A DNA stretch of 64,000 nt from JADJOY01 sp046331705 [NCBI: bacterium]. Its GTDB lineage: Bacteria; JADJOY01. The stretch covers positions 62,001 to 126,000 of the forward strand of contig JAXLQJ010000006.1 of NCBI GenBank assembly GCA_046331705.1, in the 5' to 3' direction. The notes below the pieces were generated by a model, which did not search any database, was not told the DNA's origin, and saw only the letters and a list, made by a program, of their open reading frames with translations. Made by a program: the position numbers and the translations under genes. This document shows positions 36,271-45,172 of this stretch, piece after piece (the stretch's first letter is position 1; each line of letters opens with the position of its first letter).

Positions 36271-37011
36271 TCAGAAGCCGAGGCCGAGCGCGTGGGCGCG
36301 GTCGAGGTGCGCTCGGCGCGCACAATCGTCGGCGCCGTAGACCGCGTAGAACGTCTCGCGCTCCACCCGCTGGATGCCGGGATAGCGCAGCGCGTACTCG
36401 TCGATGAGCGCGGTCATCGCGTCCTTCAGGCCCGCTTGGTAGGCCTGCTCGTCGAAGATCGTCGTCTGGATGATCAGCGCCTTGGTGTGCTCGAGCAGTG
36501 GGATGCGGCCGTGGATGTCGCCGCGCCACCCTTGCGGCGTGAGACCGAACGCGAAGCCGAGCGTGAAGACGCGCTCGATCCAGCCTTTGAGGATCGCCGG
36601 AAAGCCCACGAAATAGACCGGCGCGATGAAGGCGAGCGCATCGGCTGCAGCGACCTTGGCTTGCTGCTCGGCCACGTCGCGTGGCGGGCCGAGGGCGCGG
36701 ATGCGGCGCACCAGCTCGCGATCGTTCCGGTCGCCCATCCAGCGTTTCACCATCCAACGGCGCAGCGGGTTCTGAGCGCCGTCGAGGATGGCCTGACGGA
36801 TGTGCATGTCGGCGAGCACGTCGTCCGGCACGCTGTCGTCGATCCAGCACGGGCGGTCGCGGTCGCGCAGCACGGGATCGAAACCGATCGCGTGCAGGTC
36901 CACGACATCCACGGCGTGCCCCGCCTCGCGCAGACCGTCGGTGAAGCGCCCCAGGATGGCGTGGCAGAACGAGCGCGGGTGATGGTGAGCATAGATGGTC
37001 AGGACGCGCAT
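36271..37011 (-). CDS. NAD(P)H dehydrogenase (quinone)-like flavodoxin-fold protein
   Basis: 246 residues, flavodoxin-like fold of the NQO1/MdaB/KefF group. FMN/FAD-binding start LTIYAHHHPRSFCHAIL, the substrate-side segment ALAFIAPVYFVGFPAILKGW and ERVFTLGFAFG are family signatures. Likely two-electron reduction of quinones or similar using NAD(P)H. ATG at 37011 is supported by GGAGGA 4 bases upstream. A stand-alone gene; it lies beside the arsenic module on the same strand and could share read-through. Confidence 0.88.
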   Translation of the reverse strand: MRVLTIYAHHHPRSFCHAILGRFTDGLREAGHAVDVVDLHAIGFDPVLRDRDRPCWIDDSVPDDVLADMHIRQAILDGAQNPLRRWMVKRWMGDRNDRELVRRIRALGPPRDVAEQQAKVAAADALAFIAPVYFVGFPAILKGWIERVFTLGFAFGLTPQGWRGDIHGRIPLLEHTKALIIQTTIFDEQAYQAGLKDAMTALIDEYALRYPGIQRVERETFYAVYGADDCARRAHLDRAHALGLGF

Positions 37012-37147
37012 GGTTCCTCCCCGGATGTCGATCCCCGCTGCCGCGCGCGTGCGGCGAGCGGTGCGAGGCGACGGCGAGCGCACCGAGCACCGCCCGAAGG
37101 AGTGAAGCGGGCGGGCCCCGCCCTGCGCCGGGCGCGGGATGGATCGG

Positions 37148-37393
37148 TCACGTGGTGGATGGCTGGAACCAGCTTTCGACTTTCGAACGTGACGGCACAC
37201 CGCCCGCGTGGACCACCTGGCCGTCGATGACGACACCGGGTGTGGCGAGGATCCCGAAGCGAGCGATGTCCTGGATCTGATCGACCTTGCTGAGCGTGAT
37301 CGGCACCCCTTTGCGCTTCGCCACGTCCTCGACGAGCTGGATCGTCGCGCGGCAATTCGAGCAGCCGGTTCCGAGCACCTGGACGTTCTTCAC
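37148..37393 (-). CDS. Thioredoxin-like small redox protein (CxxC)
   Basis: 81 residues, the redox-active disulfide protein 2 (MTH895/TM0996) type of thioredoxin fold. Active site GTGCSNCRAT at residues 9-17, cis-proline region ILATPGVVIDG. GTG start at 37393 with GAAGGAGG about 7 bases upstream and 11 bases after the permease stop. Small proteins of this type typically follow DUF318/ArsP permeases, and may keep the permease cysteines or an arsenic/thiol intermediate reduced (inference). Confidence 0.88.
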   Translation of the reverse strand: MKNVQVLGTGCSNCRATIQLVEDVAKRKGVPITLSKVDQIQDIARFGILATPGVVIDGQVVHAGGVPSRSKVESWFQPSTT

Positions 37394-37404
37394 GAGCGCC
37401 TCCT

Positions 37405-38478
37405 TCACAGCACCGCGTTGAACACGTAGCCGACCAGCAGGATGCCGGTCGCGACGATGCCGACGAACGCGGCGATCAGCGGTGGCTTGAGCACCTTGCG
37501 CAGAATCACGATCTCGGGGAGCGAGAGCGCGATCACGCTCATCATGAACGCGAGCACCGTCCCGAGCGCCGCGCCCTTCGAGAGCAGCGCCTCGACCACG
37601 GGGATGATCCCCGCGGCGTTCGAGTACATCGGCACGCCGATCAGCACCGACGCCGGCACGGCCCACCAGGCGTCCTTGCCCATGAGCCGCGCCATGAAGT
37701 CGGCGGGCACGTAACCGTGGATGGCGGCGCCCACGGCGATTCCTGCTACGACGTACGGCCACACCCGCCCGACGATCTCACGCACCGCCGCGAAGCCCGC
37801 TCGCACGCGCGCGGCGAGCGCGACGTGCTCGTGGCTGGCCGCCGCCTTCACCCGCGGCATGTCGCGCACCCAGTCTTCCAGGTGGCGCTCGAGGTGGAGC
37901 CGGCCGATGGTCCAGCCCGCCACGATCGCCACCGCGAGGCCGAGCACGAGGTAGAGCCCCGCGATCCGCCAGCCGAAGAGTCCGAGCAGCAGCGTGAGCG
38001 CGACTTCGTTCACCATCGGCGCCGCGATCAGGAAGGAGAACGTGACCCCGAGCGGAACTCCGGCTTGCACGAATCCGATGAAGAGCGGCACGGCGGAGCA
38101 CGAGCAAAACGGCGTCACGACGCCGAGCGACGCGGCGAGACCGTTGCCCAATCCCTCGCGACGGCCCGCGAGCAGCGACCGCGTCCGTTCCGCCGTGAAG
38201 TACGAGTTGACCATGCCCATGACCATCACCACGCCAGTCAGGAGCAGGAGGACCTTGGGCGTCTCGTAGCAGAAGAACCGAAGCGATTGGCCCAAGTGAG
38301 TGCCGGGGCTGACTGGCAACAGGCCCACCAACCGATCCGCGGCGGGCTCGAGCGATCGGTAGGCGAGCCATCCGATCACGCTGGCGCACGCCAGGAAGAT
38401 CCGGGGATGGAGGTCGGGCCAGTCCGCGAGCGTCCGCGGGCGTGGCTCGAGCTCCGGGGAAACGCCATCGCGGCTCAT
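37405..38478 (-). CDS. ArsP/DUF318-type permease
   Basis: 357 residues, about eight to ten membrane helices in two related halves. Hallmark motif VVTPFCSCSAVPLFIGF with the Cys-Ser-Cys, and the second half VLIGVPMYSNAAGIIPVVEA. ArsP members export trivalent organoarsenicals; other DUF318 members have unknown substrates. Divergent from arsR and co-transcribed with the thioredoxin-like gene, which supports an arsenic role. The ATG at 38478 gives the expected N-terminus; the frame is open further upstream without signals. Confidence 0.85.
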   Translation of the reverse strand: MSRDGVSPELEPRPRTLADWPDLHPRIFLACASVIGWLAYRSLEPAADRLVGLLPVSPGTHLGQSLRFFCYETPKVLLLLTGVVMVMGMVNSYFTAERTRSLLAGRREGLGNGLAASLGVVTPFCSCSAVPLFIGFVQAGVPLGVTFSFLIAAPMVNEVALTLLLGLFGWRIAGLYLVLGLAVAIVAGWTIGRLHLERHLEDWVRDMPRVKAAASHEHVALAARVRAGFAAVREIVGRVWPYVVAGIAVGAAIHGYVPADFMARLMGKDAWWAVPASVLIGVPMYSNAAGIIPVVEALLSKGAALGTVLAFMMSVIALSLPEIVILRKVLKPPLIAAFVGIVATGILLVGYVFNAVL

Positions 38479-38727
38479 CTCCCGCGGGATGGAGCACGCT
38501 TCGTGCCGATGCGCCCGGTCTGGTCTCGGCCGTTCTCCCGCGGGGCCACTCGACCGCAAGCACTCCGACTTCCGGTCCGTGGGCGCGTCGGCCGACGGCG
38601 CTCGCTCGGAGGGACGGTCGTCGGGCCGTGACGTTCGCGAGCCGGCGGGGATCGCCGGCAACACCGGCCGGTAACGGCGCTCGCGGTGTGACCCCGCAGG
38701 CCGATGCGGATCCCGCGCGTCCGCATC

Positions 38728-38763
38728 TTGACCACGCTCGGACATGCAGATATCCATATGTCC
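38728..38763 (+). promoter_or_regulatory. arsR promoter with overlapping inverted repeat
   Basis: TTGACC (38728-38733), 17-base spacer, then TATCCA (38751-38756) as a -35/-10 candidate. The inverted repeat GGACAT (38740-38745) / ATGTCC (38758-38763) surrounds the -10, with GATATC and CATATG palindromes inside. The arrangement fits autorepression by ArsR, and may also control the divergent permease. Confidence 0.55.
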
Positions 38764-38765
38764 CC

Positions 38766-39131
38766 ATGGCATCTCGATTGGCGGTCGACGACCTGCAGCC
38801 GATCTCGCGGCTCTTCCGTGCGCTGGGAGACGAGACGCGGCTCAAGATCGTGGCGCTCTTGGCCCACGGCGAGCTCTGCGTCTGTCACATCCAGGATGCG
38901 CTCGCGTTGTCGCAGCCGGCGGTCTCGCGGCATCTATCGGTGCTTCGTGCCGCGGGGATCGTGGAGCCGCACCGCGCCGGGACGTGGGTGTACTACCGCC
39001 TGGTCCGACAGGCCGACGCCGAGTCCGAGCGCCAGTTGCGGGCGCTGGTCACCGCGTTTCGCGCCAAGACCGGAATGAAGAAGGAGCTCGAGCGGCTCAT
39101 GAAGGTGCGGGGGCCGGACTCGTGTCGTTGA
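38766..39131 (+). CDS. arsR: ArsR-family metalloregulator
   Basis: 121 residues. Winged helix domain with metal-site motif GELCVCHIQDAL (Cys-Val-Cys in the alpha-3 helix, as in E. coli-type arsenite sensors ELCVCDL) and the recognition helix SQPAVSRHLSVLRAAGIVE, followed by the wing HRAGTWVYYRL. Binds arsenite and releases DNA. ATG at 38766 lies just after a promoter/operator palindrome; no separate Shine-Dalgarno is obvious. Heads the arsR-acr3-arsC run. Confidence 0.92.
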   Translation: MASRLAVDDLQPISRLFRALGDETRLKIVALLAHGELCVCHIQDALALSQPAVSRHLSVLRAAGIVEPHRAGTWVYYRLVRQADAESERQLRALVTAFRAKTGMKKELERLMKVRGPDSCR

Positions 39132-39160
39132 TCGCTGGAGATGCGGGGCGGCAGGCGGGG

Positions 39161-40270
39161 ATGAGTGAGAGAGCCGCAGTGGGAAAGCGCCGTCTCGGAT
39201 TCTTCGAGCGCTGGCTATCGCTGTGGGTCGGGCTCTGCATGATCGTGGGAGTGGCGATCGGGAAGCTCTTGCCCGGCGTCACCGACACGCTGCGCGGTCT
39301 CGAGCTCGGGAAGAACAGCCAGATCAACGGGCCGATCGCGGTGCTGATCTGGTTCATGATCTACCCGATGATGCTCAAGATCGATCTTCAGAGCGTTCTC
39401 GGTGTACGCCGCCGTCCGCGGGGCATCGTGGTCACGCTCGTCGTGAACTGGCTGGTGAAGCCGTTCTCGATGGCGTTCCTGGGCTGGCTCTTCTTCAAGC
39501 ATCTGTTCCGCCCGTGGATCGGTGCGGATCTCGCCGACCAATACCTCGCCGGGGTGATCATCCTGGCGGCGGCGCCGTGCACGGCGATGGTGTTCGTGTG
39601 GTCGTACCTGGTCGACGGCGACCCCGCGTACACGCTGGTGCAGGTGTCGGTGAACGATCTGTTGATGCTCTTCTTGTTCGCGCCGATCGTGAGCCTGCTG
39701 GTCGCCGGCGCCAGCGGCCTCACCGTGCCGTTCACGGTGCTGCTCGCGAGCGTGGTCGCGTTCATCGTGATTCCGCTGGCGCTGGGCAGCCTGAGCCGAG
39801 CCGTGCTCATTCGCTCCCGAGGCAAGGAGTGGTTCGAGGATCGCTTCCTGCCTCGCTTCGCGCCCATCACCATCGTCGCGTTGTTGCTGACGCTGGTGCT
39901 GATCTTCGCGTTCCAGGCGGAGAACCTCACCCGCCGCTTCTTGCACGTGGTGCTGATCGCGATCCCGATCCTGGTGCAGGTCTATTTCAACTCGGGCCTC
40001 GCGTACGGGCTCATGAAGCGCCTGCGAGTCGAGCACGCGGTGGCAGCCCCCGGTGCGCTCATCGGCGCGAGCAACTTCTTCGAGCTCGCGGTCGCGACGG
40101 CGATCGCCCTCTACGGCCCCCAATCGGGTGCGGCGCTCGCGACGGTGGTCGGGGTGCTGGTCGAGGTTCCGGTGATGCTCTCGGTGTGCGCCGTGTGCAA
40201 TCGGACGCGGCGCTGGTTTCCCGCCGCGCCGATGGTCGGGACGGCCGGGACGACGGCCGCGACGCCGTGA
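39161..40270 (+). CDS. acr3: Arsenite efflux transporter ACR3
   Basis: 369 residues, ten-helix ACR3-type arsenite carrier of the BART superfamily. Signature segments: LWVGLCMIVGVAIGKLLPG, INGPIAVLIWFMIYPMMLKI, AGVIILAAAPCTAMVFVWSY with the essential cysteine in helix 4, and SGLAYGLMKR and GASNFFELAVATAI. Exports As(III) using the proton gradient. Begins 29 bases after arsR; a GGCGGGG precedes the ATG. The alternative ATG at 39142 is in another frame. Confidence 0.93.
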   Translation: MSERAAVGKRRLGFFERWLSLWVGLCMIVGVAIGKLLPGVTDTLRGLELGKNSQINGPIAVLIWFMIYPMMLKIDLQSVLGVRRRPRGIVVTLVVNWLVKPFSMAFLGWLFFKHLFRPWIGADLADQYLAGVIILAAAPCTAMVFVWSYLVDGDPAYTLVQVSVNDLLMLFLFAPIVSLLVAGASGLTVPFTVLLASVVAFIVIPLALGSLSRAVLIRSRGKEWFEDRFLPRFAPITIVALLLTLVLIFAFQAENLTRRFLHVVLIAIPILVQVYFNSGLAYGLMKRLRVEHAVAAPGALIGASNFFELAVATAIALYGPQSGAALATVVGVLVEVPVMLSVCAVCNRTRRWFPAAPMVGTAGTTAATP

Positions 40271-40397
40271 CCTCGCCGAGCACGGCGGCGACGATCGGTT
40301 GCTCCACGCGCGCCACGGAATCGTCACGCACGACGGACACGCTCCGGAGGCGGGCGAGAGACGCGTCTTGCGTGGTGCGCGAACGGAGGTCGATCGG

Positions 40398-41036
40398 ATG
40401 AGCCAGTCGACGCGTCACGATCCTCAGCTGAAGCGAATCGCCGACGAGATCGGCCCGAAGTTCACCGGTGTCTTCTCGCGCGAGACGATCGAGCGTTTCG
40501 TCGTCGAATCCCACGACGAGCTGGCGAAGCGCGCGCGCATCACGACCCACCTCCTGGGGCTCACCCAACGATTCGCCATCGATCGATTGCGCGACCTGGC
40601 GCGCGTGGAAGGGAAGGCCATGGCCGAGAAGCCCGAGGTGCTCTTCGTGTGCGTTCACAACGCCGGCCGATCGCAGATGGCGGCGGGCCTGCTTCACCAC
40701 CACGCGCGGGACCGCGTGATCGTGCGCTCGGCGGGCAGCGCGCCGGTCGCGACCATCAACCCCGCGGTGGTCGAGGCCATGAAGGAAGTCGGGATCGACT
40801 TGACGCACGAGTTCCCCAAGCCGCTCACCGACGAGGCGGTGCGCGCCGCCGACGTGGTCATCACCATGGGTTGCGGCGACGCGTGCCCGGTCTATCCCGG
40901 GAAGCGTTACCTGAACTGGGAGCTCGCCGACCCCGCGGGGAAGGGGGTTGCCGACGTGCGGCCCATCCGCGACGCGATCGAGCGTCGTGTCCGCTCGCTT
41001 CTCGACGAGCTACTGACCGGCTCGGCAGCGCGCTGA
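40398..41036 (+). CDS. arsC: Arsenate reductase, LMW-phosphatase type, with N-terminal helical domain
   Basis: 212 residues in two parts. Residues about 5-70 are an all-helical domain (PQLKRIADEIGPKFTGVFSR, ERFVVESHDELAKRA) of the three-helix-bundle dimerisation type. Residues 78-205 are the LMW-PTP arsenate reductase with the P-loop VCVHNAGRSQMAAG (C-x5-R-S), the second redox cysteine in TMGCGDACPVYPG, and WELADPAGKG. GGAGG lies 8 bases before the ATG. Located 127 bases after acr3; together they give As(V) reduction and As(III) efflux. Confidence 0.92.
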   Translation: MSQSTRHDPQLKRIADEIGPKFTGVFSRETIERFVVESHDELAKRARITTHLLGLTQRFAIDRLRDLARVEGKAMAEKPEVLFVCVHNAGRSQMAAGLLHHHARDRVIVRSAGSAPVATINPAVVEAMKEVGIDLTHEFPKPLTDEAVRAADVVITMGCGDACPVYPGKRYLNWELADPAGKGVADVRPIRDAIERRVRSLLDELLTGSAAR

Positions 41037-41085
41037 GCGAGGTCTTGCCGCGCGGGCGGGGATCTTGCCTCGGTCCGAGAAGGCC

Positions 41086-42282
41086 TCAGCGAACGGCGGC
41101 CCGGCTCGCTCGCCGCAAGCGGCTCGCCGCCCACGCGATCCCAGCAACCAGCGCTGGCAGTGCAACAGGCGGCGCCTCGCCGCCGGGAACGGCGCCGCAC
41201 CCGGCCGGGGCTACGACGGTGAGGTTGAAGACCGTCGCGTGGCCGAGCGGCGCGGCCGAGACGGTGATCGGGTAGGTGCCGGCTTCCGTCGACGTCGTCG
41301 TGGTCACGGTCAGCTGGCTGGTGCAGTCGGGCTCGCACGAGAGCGCGTCGAAGGTCGCCGTCGCGCCCTCGGGAAGCCCCGAGATGGTGAACGACACGCT
41401 CTCGGTGAGACCGCTGCTGAGGGTCGCGGTGATCGTGTTGGAGCCGGATGTGCCCGCGGTGGCGGTGATCGTTCCCGAGTTGGCGAGCGCGTAGTCGAAG
41501 GGTGAGCAAGCCGGCGAAACGCAGTCGAGCGCAACGTCGAAGCCGCCCGTGCCCGTGCCGTCGTGGTCCCCCACGACGATGACGTGGCGACCGGAGGCCT
41601 CGAGGGTGCAGCCGAGCACGCCCGAGTCGCTCGCGCAGCGCGCGGATCCGTCGGGTCCGAAGACGGTCTCGGCAAGAACGAGCGAGCCGGACGTCGCCAC
41701 CGTGTCGATCTTCACGGCGTCGCCGGCGGTGCCGCGGAAGGAGTAGCAGGCGGTCTCGCCGGGTGCGCCGATCACTCCGGTGGCGGCGCCGCCGTACGCA
41801 ATGGAAGCGCAGCTGGTCTCGAGCAGCGCGCGATACTCGGTGCTCGACGGCTGCCCCGTGCTCAGCGTCTCTGGAAAATTCCCGGCGCCGTCGGTGGCCG
41901 TGTAGACGGCCGACGGATCGGCTCCCACCGGACACGGGATCGAGGGTTGCCCTTGCGCCCAGTGATTGGTCGCCAGCCATTGCTTGGATTCGATGATCCC
42001 ATCGTCGGCGAAGGTCACGCTCCAGCACGCGAGGTAGTACTGGTTCGGCGAGCCGCGTCCGCTGCCGTGGCACGTGGTGGCGACCTTCACCAGCGTCACC
42101 GCGTTCGCCGCGGCGTCGAATCCGGTGGCGATCTCGTTCACCGTCTGCCCGCCGCACCAGACGCTCAGGTAGTCCGTGCCGGGTCCAGGATCCAGCACGC
42201 GGGTTTCTGCGCGCCCCAGCGAGGCGAAGATCGTCAGGAAAGCGGCGGTCATCGGCACGATGAACGTGTTCGGTCGAATCAT
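41086..42282 (-). CDS. Secreted Cys-rich protein with C-terminal membrane anchor
   Basis: 398 residues. Signal peptide at residues 1-26 (FIVPMTAAFLTIFASLGRA), then an extracellular part with several Cys pairs and a beta-rich domain at about 265-360 (GTITATAGTSGSNTITATLS, TVTTTTSTEAGTYPITVSA) of the BACON/Ig-like type. The end, GEAPPVALPALVAGIAWAAS followed by RLRRASRAAVR, is a hydrophobic helix plus Arg-rich tail, much like the partial protein at 1-246. ATG 42282 is preferred to 42288 because AAAGGGA sits 6 bases upstream. Convergent with arsC. Confidence 0.75.
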   Translation of the reverse strand: MIRPNTFIVPMTAAFLTIFASLGRAETRVLDPGPGTDYLSVWCGGQTVNEIATGFDAAANAVTLVKVATTCHGSGRGSPNQYYLACWSVTFADDGIIESKQWLATNHWAQGQPSIPCPVGADPSAVYTATDGAGNFPETLSTGQPSSTEYRALLETSCASIAYGGAATGVIGAPGETACYSFRGTAGDAVKIDTVATSGSLVLAETVFGPDGSARCASDSGVLGCTLEASGRHVIVVGDHDGTGTGGFDVALDCVSPACSPFDYALANSGTITATAGTSGSNTITATLSSGLTESVSFTISGLPEGATATFDALSCEPDCTSQLTVTTTTSTEAGTYPITVSAAPLGHATVFNLTVVAPAGCGAVPGGEAPPVALPALVAGIAWAASRLRRASRAAVR

Positions 42283-42539
42283 GGCCATTCCCTTTCGTCG
42301 CTCGCGAGGGCCGATTCCCTTGGACGCTCTGGAGGTGGGGGGCTATTCGACGAGCCGTGGGGCTTCTGTCGGTTTCGGCGTCGTGTGGCGCGCGTGGTGG
42401 AGGCATTGCTGGTTTCCGGTCGTGCCGGTGCGTGCTTCGCGCTGGCCGCAAGGTGCGTGGGACGTGCGATGACCGTGTTCGCGCTCGCCCGTGCGCCCCT
42501 CGGGAGCAGCTTCCCGCTCCGCGTCACGTCACGGCTGAT

Positions 42540-42975
42540 CGCAGGCGGGGGGCTTTCTGGTGGCGGGGTACGATTTTCGGCCGGTCACGGTCGCGCCTGC
42601 GCTACAGGACCCGCCGGCTTGGCGCAGGTCGGCGCGCTCGTGCGTCTCGATGCCACCGGCAACGTGCTCGGATATCGCGACGACCCTAGGCGATCTCGCG
42701 CGCTGGGGCACCCTGGCGAGTGATGGCGGTGCGATTCTCACGGGTCGCACCGCGTACGGCGAGGTGACGCCCACCTCGGACGTGTTCTTGATGAAGACCG
42801 ACGTCGGCGGTGTGCCCGAGTGGACCCGCGTCTCCATTACTCTCAGCGAGGACGAAGGCCAGGACGTCCGCACCATGCCGGATGGCGGCTAGGCCCTCTC
42901 GGGTGACTACGCCGGCCACGCGTACCTCGCGAAGACCGACTCGACGGGTGACGCCGGCCCACCACCTCCCTGAGG
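42540..42975 (+). pseudogene. Decayed repeat protein (DGG / KTD-x-G type repeats)
   Basis: In the 765-base gap 42283-43048, plus-strand scraps of the repeat family in which each unit reads roughly DGGY-aG-t... then vKtDadGnv-W are seen: GGFLVAGYDFRPV, VGALVRLDATGNVLGYRDD in another frame, ASDGGAILTGRTAYG, DVFLMKTDVGGVPEWTRV, MPDGG-stop-ALSGDYA, AYLAKTDSTGDAG. Two frame changes and an in-frame TAG (42890-42892) show decay. The first 250 bases of the gap show nothing. Confidence 0.55.
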
Positions 42976-42982
42976 GTGGTGG
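42959..42982. terminator. Hairpin downstream of fasciclin gene
   Basis: CCACCACC / GGTGGTGG, 8-bp stem with an 8-nt loop, 66 bases beyond the stop of the minus-strand fasciclin gene. No T-run; weak candidate only. Confidence 0.3.
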
Positions 42983-43048
42983 TGGAAGGGCGAATCTGGC
43001 GTGCCCGTGCGTGTGCGCGAGCGCTGCGCCGGCCGTGTGGCCAAGCGC

Positions 43049-43540
43049 CTATTTCGCTGGCGGCAGCAACACCTTGTCGATGACGTGGACGATGCCGTTC
43101 CCGGCTCGCGCCGAGCCGAGGATGGTCGCGTCGTTGATCATCGTCTTGCCGTCCTTGACGTGGAACGTGACCTTGGCACCGTTCGCCATCCCCAGGGTCT
43201 GACCGTCCTTCAACCAGCCCTTCTCGTAGGTCGAGACGGTGACGTGGTACTTGAGGACGTTTTGCAGGTCTCCCTTCTTCTCGGGCTTCAAGAGCTCGTC
43301 GAGCGTTCCCGGCGGCAGCGCGGCGAAGGCGGCGTTGGTGGGCGCGAACACGGTGAACGGCCCTGGATTCTGGAGCGACACCACGTAGTCCGCGGCCTTG
43401 AGCGCGGCCACCAACGTCGAGTGGTCCGCCGACGCGACGGCGATGTCCACCACCGTCTTCGGCGTGTCCTGCGCGCGCGCCGGCGCGCATCCGAGCCATG
43501 CGGTGAGCCCCACGACCGCCATCCAAACGATGCGCTTCAT
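43049..43540 (-). CDS. Secreted fasciclin-domain protein
   Basis: 163 residues. Signal peptide at residues 1-23 (RIVWMAVVGLTAWLGCAPARA), then one FAS1 domain: H1-type motif FTVFAPTNAAFAALP, YHVTVSTYEK, and the H2 motif GNGIVHVIDKVLLP. Single-FAS1 exported proteins of this MPB70 size are thought to be adhesive or ligand-binding. GAGGCGGGG precedes the ATG. It lies downstream of the nos cluster on the same strand, 76 bases after the last membrane-protein gene, but has no obvious functional tie to it. Confidence 0.9.
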   Translation of the reverse strand: MKRIVWMAVVGLTAWLGCAPARAQDTPKTVVDIAVASADHSTLVAALKAADYVVSLQNPGPFTVFAPTNAAFAALPPGTLDELLKPEKKGDLQNVLKYHVTVSTYEKGWLKDGQTLGMANGAKVTFHVKDGKTMINDATILGSARAGNGIVHVIDKVLLPPAK

Positions 43541-43616
43541 GCACCCCGCCTCTGGGCTGGGCTCACGCCCCGCCGTTTCCTGGTTGCGTGATCGAGTGGC
43601 CCGCGCACGGCGCGGT

Positions 43617-44270
43617 TCAGCTCGCGGCGCTGATTCCTCGGATGGCGCGGCGGCGACCGTCCCACAGGTACCAGACCGTCAGCAGCGTGATCCCCGCCGC
43701 GTAGGCGAGGATCAGGAAGCCGCCGACACCGGGGTAGCTGTGCGTGGTGAAGTTCGCGATCTGCTTGGTGCCGAAGATCGCGGGCGTGAACGGTTGCACC
43801 TTGACCGGCGCGGTCGGGTCCAGGTCGTGGCCGTAGATGTAGAGCTTGTAGACGAAGCGCGCGAACGCGAACGTGCAGACGTAGAGGTTGAAGACGGTGA
43901 GGTCGATCAGCGATCGCACCGTGCCGATTGCCGCCACGCGCAGCGCCATCAACGCCAGCACGCCGAAGCCGAACGGCAGCCAATCCAGATCGGAGAGCTG
44001 CGCCCGATCCAGGTGCTTCATGCCGATGTAATGGTTGAGGGTGTTGATCTCCTGGAGGTGCTGGCCCTCGTTCCCGGCGGCGAGCTTGTAGGAGAAGATG
44101 TCGAGGACGAGCCCCTTCGGGTATTGGGGCGCGTACATCGAGATCCTCCACATCGGCGTCACGTAGCTGAGCGCCAGCGGGATGATCAGCGCGGCGAGCA
44201 CGAACCGCACCGGGATGCGCAGCGGCCGGTCGAGGTAGGCGTAGAACTTGTCGAGCATCAACGGGGCCAT
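43617..44270 (-). CDS. Membrane protein of the nos cluster, function unknown
   Basis: 217 residues, four to five hydrophobic segments (FVLAALIIPLALSYVTPMW, FGVLALMALRVAAIG, FLILAYAAGITLLTVWYLW). Conserved-looking periplasmic features: a histidine in INTLNHYIGMKHLD and GNEGQHLQEI, which could bind copper. AAGGAG lies 9 bases before the ATG and the gene follows nosY by 41 bases, so it is part of the nos transcript. Proteins with the NHYIGM motif occur in other Sec-type nos clusters to my knowledge; a role in copper supply or electron transfer is inference. Confidence 0.65.
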   Translation of the reverse strand: MAPLMLDKFYAYLDRPLRIPVRFVLAALIIPLALSYVTPMWRISMYAPQYPKGLVLDIFSYKLAAGNEGQHLQEINTLNHYIGMKHLDRAQLSDLDWLPFGFGVLALMALRVAAIGTVRSLIDLTVFNLYVCTFAFARFVYKLYIYGHDLDPTAPVKVQPFTPAIFGTKQIANFTTHSYPGVGGFLILAYAAGITLLTVWYLWDGRRRAIRGISAAS

Positions 44271-44311
44271 GGCGAGGGTCTCCTTCCGGGATCGAGGCTC
44301 CGCGGCGGGAA

Positions 44312-45154
44312 TCAGACGACGTCGCCGCGGGTGAATCGGACGTAGGCGAGAAGCCACGACGCGAAGCCGGTGACGAGCGGCCACGCCACGCCCAGCGCGA
44401 GCAGCACGCCCGCGCCCACCCGCGTCGCCACGAAGAAGCCGACGGGACCGAGCGCGGAGAGATCGGGGTCCCCCGCGGACAAGAGCGCCATGCGCGCCGC
44501 TTGCACCGGGTTGAGCAACGCCAGCGCGAAGACACCCTGCGGCTGGAGCCGCCATTCGAGCATCACGCCGATCAGCGCGAAGTCGAGGAGCGCAACCGAC
44601 AGGATCCACACCAGGAGCGCGATCGTGGCGGAGCGCGCCTGGCTGGTGACGAAGGTCGAGATGAAGAGCCCCACGCCGAGGAAGCTCGCGAGCAGCGCCG
44701 CGCTCACCGCCACCGACTCGAGCAGGATGTTCCACGCGATCGTGCCGCCGAGGACCGTTCGACCGAGCACCGCCAGCGCCACGAAGAGCAGCGCCAACGG
44801 AACCGCCAGCACGACGTAGCGAGACGCGGTGACGCCGAGGAAGTAAGCGCCGCGGCGCACCGGGTGGCTGAAGAGCAGCTCGAGGGCGCCCTCGTCGCGA
44901 GCGCGGTTGATCACCTGCGACGACGCCGTGAGCGCGAGCAACGGCAGCACCAGCAGCAGCGCGTGGGTGAGGCCGACCAGCACCCGACCCATGCCGGTGA
45001 AGCCGAGCAGCGTCGACTCCCGGAGCCCGACGAACACGAACACCACCGCGAGCGCGGCGTAGAGCGAGACGCAGAAGAGCGCCCAGCGCGAGCGCACGGT
45101 CTCCGCGAGGTCGAGCCGGAAGATCGCGCTCCAGTCCCGGTTGCCGTGACCCAT
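44312..45154 (-). CDS. nosY: NosY-like ABC transporter permease
   Basis: 280 residues, six membrane helices of the ABC-2 type. The N-terminal FRLDLAETVRSRWALFCVS and VINRARDEGALELLFSHPVR segments are typical of NosY, the membrane partner of NosF in the NosDFY complex that matures the copper centre of N2O reductase. Follows nosL by 18 bases. Confidence 0.88.
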   Translation of the reverse strand: MGHGNRDWSAIFRLDLAETVRSRWALFCVSLYAALAVVFVFVGLRESTLLGFTGMGRVLVGLTHALLLVLPLLALTASSQVINRARDEGALELLFSHPVRRGAYFLGVTASRYVVLAVPLALLFVALAVLGRTVLGGTIAWNILLESVAVSAALLASFLGVGLFISTFVTSQARSATIALLVWILSVALLDFALIGVMLEWRLQPQGVFALALLNPVQAARMALLSAGDPDLSALGPVGFFVATRVGAGVLLALGVAWPLVTGFASWLLAYVRFTRGDVV

Positions 45155-45172
45155 GTCCGCCTCCGTCGTGCC

